From Lachnospiraceae bacterium (GTDB taxonomy: Bacteria > Bacillota > Clostridia > Lachnospirales > Lachnospiraceae), in assembly GCA_024682075.1 (NCBI GenBank), contig JAIKZQ010000006.1, forward strand, positions 1-64,000: a DNA stretch of 64,000 nt, read 5' to 3'. Numbering within the stretch: position 1 is the first letter of the stretch; every line of letters starts with the position of its first letter. The translations under genes were made by a program, and so were the position numbers. Shown here piece after piece: positions 44,601-53,409 of the stretch. The notes beneath the pieces were generated by a model that did no database searches, was not told the origin of the DNA, and saw nothing but the letters and a program-made list of their open reading frames with translations.

Positions 44601-46181
44601 ATGGAACTGAAATTACTCATGAAAACTGCCAGAAGCGCGGTGCTGGAGATCGCTGACGGCGGCATATATCATACTCTTGAAAGCTATCACCTTTTTGTGA
44701 ACGGACATGATCGCAAGACCTGTGACACGGTCATCACATCCGTGTTCGGGCTTGTTCCGGGAACCGACTACAGATTCGACATCGTTCACGAAGCACTTGG
44801 CTGTGAAGAGGCGTCAGCGGGCGATGTACTTGCTTCGATTGAATTCACGACACCGGATGAATTCGTGACGATAGATGTAAGGGAACTCGGAGCAAAGGGA
44901 GACGGCGTTTCGGATGACACGTTATTCATCCAGTCTGCGATATCACTGTGTCCGGAAGGCGGCAGAGTCCTCATTCCCGAGGGGAGATACCTTGTCACCT
45001 CGGTGTTTTTGAAGAGCGGCATAAATATCGAGCTTTCAAAGGACGCCGTGATCCTGGCCGATACGGACAGGCATCATTATCCTGCTCTTCCCGGTCTGAT
45101 ACAAAGTTATGATGAACAGGATGAGTATAATCTCGGAACCTGGGAAGGCAATCCGCTCCCGATGTTTACAGGCATCATCACCGGCATGAACATAAAGGAT
45201 GTGTGCATATACGGCGAAGGCTGCATTGACGGGCAGGCATCCTATGAAAACTGGTGGCATGACTGCAAGCTGATGAACATCGCATTCAGGCCCAGACTGA
45301 TCTTTCTGAGTCATTGCTCGAATATCACGATTCAGGGAATCAGGCTGTGCAATTCGCCTTCCTGGACTCTTCATCCTTACTATTCGGATGATCTGGGATT
45401 CTATAATCTCGTGATAGAGAACCCCCAGGATTCTCCGAATACAGACGGAATGGATCCTGAGAGCTGCTCGAATGTGGACATAGAGGGCATACGGTTTTCT
45501 CTCGGTGATGACTGCATAGCCATCAAATCCGGCAAGATCTACATGGCAAGAAATCACAGGAAGATGTCCGAGAATATCCTGATACGCCAGTGTCTGATGG
45601 AAAACGGTCACGGTGCGGTCACTGTCGGAAGCGAGATGGCGGGCGGCATAAGGGGCGTTAAGGTTGAGGATTGTCTGTTCAGAAATACGGACAGGGGGCT
45701 CAGGATCAAGACAAGACGCGGACGCGGAAGAGATGCCGTAATGGATGACATTTCTTTCTGGCATATAGAGATGAGAAATGTCATGACTCCTTTTGTGGTC
45801 AACGCTTTCTATTTCTGCGATCCCGACGGCAAGACGGAATATGTCCAGTCAAGAGAGGCTCTTCCTGCGGATGACAGGACACCGCATATAGGAAGACTTG
45901 CTTTTGAAGATATAAATGCAACCGGCTGTCATGTGGCTGCCGCGTATTTTGACGGACTTCCCGAGGACAAGATAGAAGAGATCATCATGAGGAACGTCAA
46001 TATATCCTTTGCCGATGATGCAAGGAAAGATGTTCCTGCAATGAGCGTGGGCGTCGAAAAGTGCTGCAAGAAAGGAATCTACGCAAGGAATATATGCAGG
46101 CTTGAGCTGTCTGATGTGAACATAACCGGTTATGAAGGTGAAATGATCGATGCAGACGGAATAGATGAACTTGCAAATTGA
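44601..46181 (+). CDS. GH28 polygalacturonase (exo-type likely)
   Basis: 526-aa protein: a short N-terminal fibronectin-like module (residues 1-95), then the right-handed beta-helix of GH28. Catalytic motifs are present: NTDGMDP, GDDCIAIKSG, GHGAVTVGSE and RGLRIKTRRGRG. The N-terminal module and cytoplasmic location (no signal peptide) fit an exo-enzyme that trims imported oligogalacturonides. It starts four bases after the GH105 stop with only a weak ribosome site, so translation is probably coupled. Confidence 0.92.
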   Translation: MELKLLMKTARSAVLEIADGGIYHTLESYHLFVNGHDRKTCDTVITSVFGLVPGTDYRFDIVHEALGCEEASAGDVLASIEFTTPDEFVTIDVRELGAKGDGVSDDTLFIQSAISLCPEGGRVLIPEGRYLVTSVFLKSGINIELSKDAVILADTDRHHYPALPGLIQSYDEQDEYNLGTWEGNPLPMFTGIITGMNIKDVCIYGEGCIDGQASYENWWHDCKLMNIAFRPRLIFLSHCSNITIQGIRLCNSPSWTLHPYYSDDLGFYNLVIENPQDSPNTDGMDPESCSNVDIEGIRFSLGDDCIAIKSGKIYMARNHRKMSENILIRQCLMENGHGAVTVGSEMAGGIRGVKVEDCLFRNTDRGLRIKTRRGRGRDAVMDDISFWHIEMRNVMTPFVVNAFYFCDPDGKTEYVQSREALPADDRTPHIGRLAFEDINATGCHVAAAYFDGLPEDKIEEIIMRNVNISFADDARKDVPAMSVGVEKCCKKGIYARNICRLELSDVNITGYEGEMIDADGIDELAN

Positions 46182-46375
46182 TCGCATAGGTGACCTGATA
46201 ACCGGACAGGATAGTGACACACAGGCCGGGGTAGAGATATAATAAAGTTGCCGGTTCCGGGAGGAATGGCTGCCCAGGCATACGCAGGGGCGGTTATCGG
46301 AGGTGTCTTGGTGCAAACACATGAGAATATCCCGAAGTACACGCTCCGGCCGGCCTTTGAAAAAGGATGAATGAA

Positions 46376-47326
46376 ATGACTACGCTTGAATTACATCCCG
46401 GAATGAGCATAAGCGATGCAGCGTCTTCAGCTCCTGAAGGCGCTGTTTTATTACGCCTTGCACCGGGAACATATCGTGAAAAAGTATTCATAAGGCGGGA
46501 TGAGGTGAGCATCACAGGCACAGGGAGCACTCCTGATGACGTGAGGATAGAATGGGGTGATCACGCATTCGAGATCATGCCTGACGGAATAAAGAGAGGA
46601 ACATTCAGGTCATATACATTCTTCATCAAAGGAAACGGAAACCGTCTTTCCAATCTGACAATTGAAAATGTTTCTTTTCCGAAAAGCACATCGGGTCAGG
46701 CGATAGCTCTTTTTGCGGAAGGCGATCTTATCGCAGACTCGCTCATTCTGAAAAGCTATCAGGACACGCTTTTTACGGGACCGCTTCCCGAAAAGGAGAT
46801 AGAGCCCGGGGGATTCAGGGGCCCCACGGAATCGGATGAAAGGATTCCGTGCAGACAGCATTACAGATCCTGCAGGATATGCGGTGATGTGGATTTTATC
46901 TTCGGAAGCGCGACCTGTTATTTCGAAGACTGCGACATAGTATCGCTCGGTAATAAACAAAGAGATGATCACTGTGAAGGAAAGTCTTACGGATACTGCA
47001 CCGCAGCATCCACAATTGATGGAGAAAAATACGGATATGTATTTGAAGGCTGCAGATTCCTGAATGAAGGATGCCCGGAAAACAGCGTGTATCTCGGAAG
47101 GCCGTGGAGAGACCACGCCAGGACCGTCATGCTGAACTGCTATATGGATGCACATATCGCAAAAGAGGGATTTGACGACTGGGGCAAGAAGAGTGCGCAC
47201 CAAAGTGTTTTTTATGCCGAATATGCTTCTTACGGACCGGGAGCATCAAAAGAGAGAGCGGATTTCGTGAAAATGCTTACTGAAGAAGAAAGCACCGAAT
47301 ATACGCGCCTGAAGGTGCTTGGCTGA
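46376..47326 (+). CDS. CE8 pectinesterase
   Basis: 316-aa pectin methylesterase with the full motif set: GTYREKV, GQAIALF, YQDTLF, GDVDFIFGSA (catalytic Asp) and LGRPWRDHAR. It removes methyl esters from galacturonate so GH28 can act. There is no signal peptide, which is unusual for the family and indicates it works on imported oligomers. AAGG nine bases before ATG 46376 supports this start; an ATG at 46367 sits too close to it. A 194-base gap from GH28 contains TATAAT near 46237, a possible own promoter. Confidence 0.9.
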   Translation: MTTLELHPGMSISDAASSAPEGAVLLRLAPGTYREKVFIRRDEVSITGTGSTPDDVRIEWGDHAFEIMPDGIKRGTFRSYTFFIKGNGNRLSNLTIENVSFPKSTSGQAIALFAEGDLIADSLILKSYQDTLFTGPLPEKEIEPGGFRGPTESDERIPCRQHYRSCRICGDVDFIFGSATCYFEDCDIVSLGNKQRDDHCEGKSYGYCTAASTIDGEKYGYVFEGCRFLNEGCPENSVYLGRPWRDHARTVMLNCYMDAHIAKEGFDDWGKKSAHQSVFYAEYASYGPGASKERADFVKMLTEEESTEYTRLKVLG

Positions 47327-47425
47327 AAGGAAATGCATATCACTGGCACATTCCACGGTATGTAAAAACACAGCAAAAATATTGAAAAAATCATTATGTA
47401 AGGGCTTTCATATTTTGGGCTGTTG

Positions 47426-47434
47426 TGCTATTAT
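47426..47434 (+). promoter_or_regulatory. Extended -10 promoter of kdu operon
   Basis: TGCTATTAT resembles an extended -10. It implies a leader of roughly 115 bases containing a hairpin CTGGCCCG/CGGGTCAG (47512-47530) before the ribosome site; no T-run follows it. Confidence 0.35.
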
Positions 47435-47556
47435 ATTTTTCGATGTAAGCAATTTTTGTTTTCATCTTCATGCGATCTTATTCGGACAATTACGATTAAA
47501 AGAATTGCGGACTGGCCCGGAACGGGTCAGGGACATCGGAAAGAGAGGTACATAAG

Positions 47557-48420
47557 TTGGAACTCAGAACGGCATCATCGCCACTTGACATGAAGCATTA
47601 CACTACGGAACGCCTCAGGGATGAATACTTCATAGGCGATCTTTTTAAGCAGGATGAGATAAAGCTTGTCTACAGTCATATCGACCGCATCATCACCGGA
47701 TCTGCCGTTCCGGTAAAAGGTCCTCTTCAGCTTACTGCAGGTGAGGAATTAAGAGTGCCTCATTTTTGTGACAGAAGAGAACTCGGAGTTATCAATATAG
47801 GCGGTGCGGGAAGCATAATCTGTGACGGAAGAAAGATCCATGTTGCAGCAAGAGACGGTGCATATATAGGAATGGGCACGAAGGAGATAATCTTTGAATC
47901 GGATGATCCCGGAGATCCCGCGAAGTTCTATCTTAATTCCGCACCGGCACACAAGACATATCCCACGGTTCTGATAAAGAGAGAAGGAACCGCTTCTGAA
48001 GGCGAAGTGGTGATAAAGCCCGAGAACAAGAAAGAACTCGGATCGATGGAGGAAGCCAATCACCGCATCATCAACAAGTACATTCTCCCCGGACAGGTAG
48101 AGAGCTGTCAGCTTGAGATGGGAATGACCTGCCTTCAGCCCGGCAGCGTATGGAACACGATGCCCTGTCATACCCACGACAGAAGGATGGAGGTATATCT
48201 TTACTTTGACATTCCCGAAGATGCTTTCGTAATGCACTTTATGGGAGAACCTCAGCAGACCAGACATATAGTCATGAGAAATGAACAGGCTGTAATCTCG
48301 CCCAGTTGGTCGATACATTCGGGATGCGGATCAAGGGCATACACATTCATCTGGGGAATGGTCGGAGAAAACCAGGATTTCGACGACATGGATGATGTAA
48401 GGAATCAGGATCTTTTGTAA
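47557..48420 (+). CDS. kduI: 5-keto-4-deoxyuronate isomerase
   Basis: 287-aa KduI, a cupin metalloenzyme converting 5-keto-4-deoxyuronate, the product of unsaturated galacturonate, to 2,5-diketo-3-deoxygluconate. Zinc ligands are visible in MPCHTHDRRMEVYLYF and near the C-terminal WSIHSGCGSRAYTFIWGM. The start is TTG 47557 behind AGAGAGG; no ATG is possible without losing the conserved N-terminus. First gene of kduI-kduD-rpiB-like-eda-kdgK. Confidence 0.94.
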   Translation: MELRTASSPLDMKHYTTERLRDEYFIGDLFKQDEIKLVYSHIDRIITGSAVPVKGPLQLTAGEELRVPHFCDRRELGVINIGGAGSIICDGRKIHVAARDGAYIGMGTKEIIFESDDPGDPAKFYLNSAPAHKTYPTVLIKREGTASEGEVVIKPENKKELGSMEEANHRIINKYILPGQVESCQLEMGMTCLQPGSVWNTMPCHTHDRRMEVYLYFDIPEDAFVMHFMGEPQQTRHIVMRNEQAVISPSWSIHSGCGSRAYTFIWGMVGENQDFDDMDDVRNQDLL

Positions 48421-48448
48421 TGTGATATTTTCAATCGGAGGAAAAACA

Positions 48449-49426
48449 ATGGCAGGAGTATTGGATAAGTTCAAACTTACAGGTAAGGTTGCATGGATCA
48501 CGGGAGCTTCATACGGACTCGGACTTGCATATGCGGTGGCTTATGCCGAAGCAGGTGCAAAGGTCGTATTCAATGATATCAATCAGGAACTCGTTGACAG
48601 GGGACTTGCCGAGTATAAGAAACTTGGAATAGACGTATACGGCGCGGTCTGTGATGTTACCAATGAAAAGCAGGTTGTAAAGTTTGTAAGCGATGTTGAA
48701 AAGAAGGTCGGTCCCATCGACATTCTCGTTAACAATGCCGGAATCATCAAGAGGATCCCCATGACGGAGATGACTCTTAACGAGTGGAATGCGGTCATCA
48801 ACGTGGATCTTACCGGTCCCTTCATCTGCTCCAAGGCAGTCATTCCTTCGATGATAAAGCGCGGTGGCGGCAAGATCATAAATGCATGTTCCATGATGAG
48901 CGAGCTCGGAAGAGAGACAGTCTCCGCATATGCCGCAGCAAAGGGCGGACTCAAGATGCTCACCAGAAATATCTGTTCCGAGTACGGTCAGTACAACATT
49001 CAGTGTAACGGCATCGGCCCCGGATACATCGCAACTCCCCAGACAGCACCTCTTCGTGAGATCCAGGAAGACGGATCACTCCATCCTTTCGACAGATTCA
49101 TCCGTTCCAAGACTCCCGCACAGCGCTGGGGTGAGACCGAAGATCTCATGGGACTTGCAGTTTTCCTTGCTTCTCCCGCATCCGATTTCATAAACGGACA
49201 GGTGGTTTACATTGACGGCGGAATCCTTGCCTACATCGGACAGGATCCTTCGAACCTTGATGCTTCCAAGTTCAGCAAACACAAAGATAAGGAAACTCTT
49301 AAGAAATCTGCCGCAAAGAAGACCGCAGCAAAAAAGAAAACCACAGCAAAGAGCGATACTAAGAAAGCTCCTGCAGCTAAAACTGCCGTAAAGAAGACTG
49401 CAGCGAAGAAGTCTGCAAAAAAATAA
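48449..49426 (+). CDS. kduD: KduD-type SDR with histone-like Lys/Ala tail
   Basis: 325-aa short-chain dehydrogenase. The core (about residues 1-265) has TGASYGLGLA and the active-site SAYAAAKGG, and matches 2,5-diketo-3-deoxygluconate reductase (KduD/gluconate 5-dehydrogenase type), usually about 250-270 aa. It continues for about 50 residues of KK/AA repeats (AAKKTAAKKKTTAK and similar), resembling the histone-like protein at 20796. The reading frame runs cleanly to the stop, so the tail is translated unless processed. GGAGGAAAAACA precedes ATG 48449. The tail suggests nucleic-acid binding or a localisation role; neither is established. Confidence 0.9.
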   Translation: MAGVLDKFKLTGKVAWITGASYGLGLAYAVAYAEAGAKVVFNDINQELVDRGLAEYKKLGIDVYGAVCDVTNEKQVVKFVSDVEKKVGPIDILVNNAGIIKRIPMTEMTLNEWNAVINVDLTGPFICSKAVIPSMIKRGGGKIINACSMMSELGRETVSAYAAAKGGLKMLTRNICSEYGQYNIQCNGIGPGYIATPQTAPLREIQEDGSLHPFDRFIRSKTPAQRWGETEDLMGLAVFLASPASDFINGQVVYIDGGILAYIGQDPSNLDASKFSKHKDKETLKKSAAKKTAAKKKTTAKSDTKKAPAAKTAVKKTAAKKSAKK

Positions 49427-49499
49427 CTGTAATTCGAAAGCCGAAGAGCAGGCGGAATGCATAAGATAACCCGGAGAAAAAACATATAAGGAGGGAGCC

Positions 49500-50141
49500 A
49501 TGCTTAAGATAGGACTTATCACCGAGAATTCCCAGGCAGCAAAAAATGAGATGATCTGCAAGATCCTTGAAGAGACAGTTACCCCCATGGGACATATAGT
49601 ATATAATTTCGGAATGTATTCTCCGGAAGATGAGCATTCACTTACTTATGTCCAGAACGGAATATTGGCAGCAACTCTTCTGAATTCCGGAGCCGTGGAT
49701 TTCATAGTGACGGGATGCGGTACGGGTGAAGGGGCATGCCTTGCCTGCAATGCCTTCCCGGGAGTCCTGTGCGGACATATCGAGACACCTCTCGATGCAT
49801 ATCTGTTTTCTCAGGTAAATGACGGAAACTGTGTCGCCATCCCTTTTGCGGAGAATTTCGGATGGGGCGGCGAGCTGAATCTCAAGTACATTTTCGAGAA
49901 ACTGTTTGCACAGACAGGAGGAGGCGGTTATCCGCCTGAGAGGGCAGTTCCGGAGAGAAACAATAAGCTTATCCTTGATCAGGTCAAGACAGTGACTCAC
50001 AGGAACATGGGAGACATACTGAGGGAGCTTGACAGGGATCTTGTGAAGGGCGCCCTTGCAGGTGAAGAATTTTCCAAGCATTTCTATAATTGCTGCTATA
50101 ATAAGGATGTTCTTTCCGCAGTCAAAGAGATCATGGGCTGA
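49500..50141 (+). CDS. RpiB/LacA-family isomerase, DhuI-like
   Basis: 213-aa member of the RpiB/LacA/LacB fold; the active-site Cys lies in VTGCGTGEGACLACN. In a kdu cluster it probably does not act on ribose phosphate. Streptococcal DhuI, of this family as I recall, isomerises 4-deoxy-5-hexosulose uronate, the same step as KduI. Here it lies between kduD and the aldolase, so a second uronate isomerase is the most likely role. AAGGAGGGAGCC precedes the ATG. Confidence 0.82.
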   Translation: MLKIGLITENSQAAKNEMICKILEETVTPMGHIVYNFGMYSPEDEHSLTYVQNGILAATLLNSGAVDFIVTGCGTGEGACLACNAFPGVLCGHIETPLDAYLFSQVNDGNCVAIPFAENFGWGGELNLKYIFEKLFAQTGGGGYPPERAVPERNNKLILDQVKTVTHRNMGDILRELDRDLVKGALAGEEFSKHFYNCCYNKDVLSAVKEIMG

Positions 50142-50194
50142 AGAGTCAGTGCATAAAACCGCATCAGCGGTATATATATGAGGAGAAATGAAAA

Positions 50195-51160
50195 ATGTTA
50201 CCTATTCTTGAAACCATCAGTAAGATCGGAATAGTTCCGGTCGTCAAGCTGGACAATGCTGCAGATGCCGCTCCTTTGGCAGATGCACTTTGCAAGGGGG
50301 GACTTCCCTGTGCTGAGGTCACATTCAGGACCGACGCTGCAGCAGAGGCCATCTCCATCATGACCAAGGCTCACCCTGACATGGTAGTCGGTGCCGGTAC
50401 GGTTCTCACAACGGAGCAGGTTGACCAGGCGGTTGCAGCCGGAGCAAAGTTCATAGTAAGCCCCGGACTTAATCCCAAGATCGTAAAGTACTGTGTCGAC
50501 AAGAACATTCCCATTACTCCCGGAACCAATTCTCCTTCGGAGATCGAAACCGCCATTGAGTTCGGACTGGAAGTGGTCAAGTTCTTCCCCGCAGAGCAGA
50601 GCGGCGGAATTGCCAAGATCAAGGCCATGGCTGCACCTTATGTGAACATGAAGTTCATGCCCACAGGCGGCATCAATGCCAAGAACCTCATTTCATATCT
50701 TGATTTCCCCAAGGTGATCGCATGCGGCGGATCATGGATGGTTCCCGGTGATCTTATTGCAAACGGTGAATTTGACAAGATCGAGGAACTTACCAGGGAA
50801 GCTGTCAAGACGATGCTCGGTTTCGAGATAGCTCATGTAGGCGTTAACACAGCTTCCGAGGAAGATGCGGTAAAGGCTGCCGAGCGTTTCGGATTCATAT
50901 TCGGAATGCCTGTGAAGAACGGAAACAGCTCGGTATTCGCAGGTTCTGCCGTGGAATTCATGAAAGCACCTTATCTCGGAAAGAACGGTCATATCGCAAT
51001 CAGGACCAATTACATCGAGAGAGCGGTCAATTACCTTAGCACGGTACTCGGCGTTGAGTTTGATGAAGAGAGCGCAAAGAGGGATGCAAAGGGAAATCTC
51101 AAGGCTATCTACATGAAAGAAGAGATCGGCGGATTTGCCGTTCATCTTGTGAATAAATGA
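50195..51160 (+). CDS. eda: KDPG/KHG aldolase fused to VOC domain
   Basis: 321-aa two-domain protein. Residues 1-212 are a class I KDPG aldolase (CAEVTFRT, GAGTVLT, Schiff-base Lys in VVKFFPAE) splitting 2-keto-3-deoxy-6-phosphogluconate into pyruvate and glyceraldehyde-3-phosphate. Residues about 215-321 form a glyoxalase/VOC-like domain (AHVGVNTASEEDA ... HIAIRTNYIERAVNYL). The single-domain enzyme is about 210 aa. The role of the added domain is unknown; metal or ligand binding is possible. It lies 16 bases before kdgK. Confidence 0.92.
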   Translation: MLPILETISKIGIVPVVKLDNAADAAPLADALCKGGLPCAEVTFRTDAAAEAISIMTKAHPDMVVGAGTVLTTEQVDQAVAAGAKFIVSPGLNPKIVKYCVDKNIPITPGTNSPSEIETAIEFGLEVVKFFPAEQSGGIAKIKAMAAPYVNMKFMPTGGINAKNLISYLDFPKVIACGGSWMVPGDLIANGEFDKIEELTREAVKTMLGFEIAHVGVNTASEEDAVKAAERFGFIFGMPVKNGNSSVFAGSAVEFMKAPYLGKNGHIAIRTNYIERAVNYLSTVLGVEFDEESAKRDAKGNLKAIYMKEEIGGFAVHLVNK

Positions 51161-51176
51161 TTATGAGGTAAAAATA

Positions 51177-52208
51177 ATGGCAAAAGTAATAACCATGGGC
51201 GAGATCATGCTCCGCCTTTCAACTCCGGGCAACGAAAAGTTCATTCAGGCTGATGAGTTCGACATCAATTACGGCGGCGGAGAGGCTAATGTAGCCGTAT
51301 CGCTTGCCAACTACGGCCATGATGCCGAGTATGTCACCGCACTTCCCGAGAACGAGCTCGGTGACTGTGCGATCGCAACTCTCAGAAAATATGGTGTTAA
51401 GACCGATAACATCGCAAGATGCGGAGAGAGACTCGGAATCTATTATCTTGAGTCCGGAAGCTCCATGAGACCTTCAAAGGTTGTTTATGACAGAGCTCAT
51501 TCTTCGATCTCCACCGCAACTGCCGCTGATTTTGATTTTGACAAGATCTTCGAGGGCGCTGACTGGTTCCATTTCACCGGGATCACTCCCGCAGTATCCG
51601 ACAGCGCTGCAGTTCTTACCGAAGAAGCTCTTAAAGCAGCCAAGGCTCACGGTGTAAAGGTTTCCTGCGATCTTAACTTCCGCAAGAAGCTCTGGAGCTC
51701 CGAGAAGGCACAGAAGGTCATGAAGAACCTCATGCAGTACGTCGATGTGTGCATCGGAAACGAAGAGGATGCTAACCTTGTTCTCGGTTACAAGCCCGGA
51801 AATACCGACGTTACCAGCGGTGAACTTGAACTTGCCGGATATAAGAGCATCTTCGAGCAGATGGTTGCGGATTACAATTTCGAGTATTGCATCTCATCGC
51901 TCAGAGTCAGCCACTCGGCATCAGACAACGGATGGTCGGCATGTATCTATTCAAGAGATACCAGGGAGTTCTATCACTCCAAGGAATATTCCATCCATCC
52001 CATCGTGGACAGAGTCGGCGGCGGTGATTCTTTTGCAGGCGGCGTTATCTGCGGACTTCTGGATGGCAAGGACTTCAAGTCTGCACTTGAGTTCGGTGTT
52101 GCTGCTTCGGCTCTTAAGCACACCATCCCCGGCGATTTCAACCTTGTTACCCGCAAGGAAGTCGAGACCTTAGCAGGCGGCGATGCATCGGGAAGAGTTC
52201 AGAGATGA
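51177..52208 (+). CDS. kdgK: 2-keto-3-deoxygluconate kinase
   Basis: 343-aa PfkB-family kinase phosphorylating KDG to KDPG. The N-terminal GGGEANVAVSLA and C-terminal DRVGGGDSFAGG (catalytic Asp) signatures are clear. Its position after the aldolase and behind the kdu genes makes KDG the expected substrate. It receives KDG from both the UxuAB and the Kdu branches. Ends the kdu operon, with a terminator 54 bases downstream. Confidence 0.93.
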   Translation: MAKVITMGEIMLRLSTPGNEKFIQADEFDINYGGGEANVAVSLANYGHDAEYVTALPENELGDCAIATLRKYGVKTDNIARCGERLGIYYLESGSSMRPSKVVYDRAHSSISTATAADFDFDKIFEGADWFHFTGITPAVSDSAAVLTEEALKAAKAHGVKVSCDLNFRKKLWSSEKAQKVMKNLMQYVDVCIGNEEDANLVLGYKPGNTDVTSGELELAGYKSIFEQMVADYNFEYCISSLRVSHSASDNGWSACIYSRDTREFYHSKEYSIHPIVDRVGGGDSFAGGVICGLLDGKDFKSALEFGVAASALKHTIPGDFNLVTRKEVETLAGGDASGRVQR

Positions 52209-52261
52209 TCTGATGAAAAGGTGTGTCGATTTGACATATTCTGCCTTAAGAAATATAATTT

Positions 52262-52297
52262 ACAGGCCCCTCCGAATAAACGGATGGGCCTGTTTTT
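52262..52297 (+). terminator. Intrinsic terminator
   Basis: Stem ACAGGCCC/GGGCCTGT plus TCCG/CGGA with one mismatch, loop AATAAA, then TTTT. Confidence 0.9.
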
Positions 52298-52314
52298 GAG
52301 GATTATTTTCTCTT

Positions 52315-53409
52315 ATGAAAAAAGAGATAAAGACACCAAATATAATAAAGTTTCTGATCCTCGCTGCTTTTGCGGCAATGGTTCTCATAATATTCATTCA
52401 GCAGCTCAAGGTGCCCTTCATGCTTGAAGACCTTGACTATGCGAAGAACCTTGTGACCGGAGAGCCGCTCGAGGATTTTTCGGACATAGAGCAGAGCCTC
52501 GGATGCATTTACTACTGGAAGGGCGGAAGCCTTCTTGCAGGATTTGTGCTGCAGCTTATGCTAATGGCGGGAGGATACTTTGCCGATGTCGTGAACATAC
52601 TGGTCATGATAGCGTGCGCCTTCCTTTTGTTCGCACCGTCCAAAGCTTCACATCAGAGGATCTTTTTCACGGTATATGCATTCCTTCTTCTGATATGTCT
52701 GAATGCTGACTGGAATAATACCTATTTCAGGCAGTTCGGAGCCGTGAGTTATTTCTATCCGTCGCTTCTGATGCTCACTCTGATCAAGATCTGTTCTTCA
52801 CTGATCGACTATGCGGATAAACTTGAGCCTATAGGCATCGGCAAGACGATTGCTTTATCCCTGCTTGGTCTTGTTTCCGGTTTGTGGTCACCTGCATACG
52901 GAGTGGCGTGTGCCACGGCTCTCGGCGGCCTCATCTGGTACGGATCACGTAACGATGGAAAGAGTAAGCCGATGCGCTATATCATTCCTCTTATATGTTC
53001 CGTAGTGGGAGTCATCCTTTATCTTGTAAGTCCCGGTAATTTCTCCGAAGGTTCCGTTCTGAAGACCGAATATATCAGTGCGGATGTTTATCCCGCAGTC
53101 GTTCTGGCTCTTCTGGTGCTGGCGATCTTCCTTAAGATGGGAGGAACGCTCAAGCCCTCACAGTATCTGATGTGCGGTGTCATGATGGTGAGCGTTGCGG
53201 TATCACTTATCTGCGTGCTTATCCTTCCCGTATCACCAAACGGAGCATTACTCTGTACCATGATTTTGGGCATATCAACATTTTGCTCGCTGTTTTATTC
53301 GCTTAACAAGGTGGTGGAGAGATATCGCATTTACGCTTATGTTCTATGTACCATTGCGCTTTTATATGATGTGTTTGTGATTCTTGAAACACAGCTCGGA
53401 GTCGAGTGA
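52315..53409 (+). CDS. Polytopic membrane protein (DUF6056-like)
   Basis: 364-aa protein with about nine membrane helices. The first loop (FMLEDLDYAKNLVTGE) and the early WKGGSLLAGFVLQ segment resemble the extracytoplasmic regions of membrane glycosyltransferase-like DUF6056 proteins. I cannot confirm the family. The ribosome site is weak. It overlaps the next membrane gene (TGATG), so the two form a pair. Any role in cell-surface polysaccharide assembly is inference. Confidence 0.65.
   Translation: MKKEIKTPNIIKFLILAAFAAMVLIIFIQQLKVPFMLEDLDYAKNLVTGEPLEDFSDIEQSLGCIYYWKGGSLLAGFVLQLMLMAGGYFADVVNILVMIACAFLLFAPSKASHQRIFFTVYAFLLLICLNADWNNTYFRQFGAVSYFYPSLLMLTLIKICSSLIDYADKLEPIGIGKTIALSLLGLVSGLWSPAYGVACATALGGLIWYGSRNDGKSKPMRYIIPLICSVVGVILYLVSPGNFSEGSVLKTEYISADVYPAVVLALLVLAIFLKMGGTLKPSQYLMCGVMMVSVAVSLICVLILPVSPNGALLCTMILGISTFCSLFYSLNKVVERYRIYAYVLCTIALLYDVFVILETQLGVE

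Noticed and set aside
45036..45764. Long open frame on the minus strand inside GH28
   Set aside because: It is antisense to a gene with all GH28 motifs, lacks a ribosome site and has no family-like composition.
47319..47555. 78-codon frame between pectinesterase and kduI
   Set aside because: Overlaps the pectinesterase end and the promoter region, with no ribosome site.
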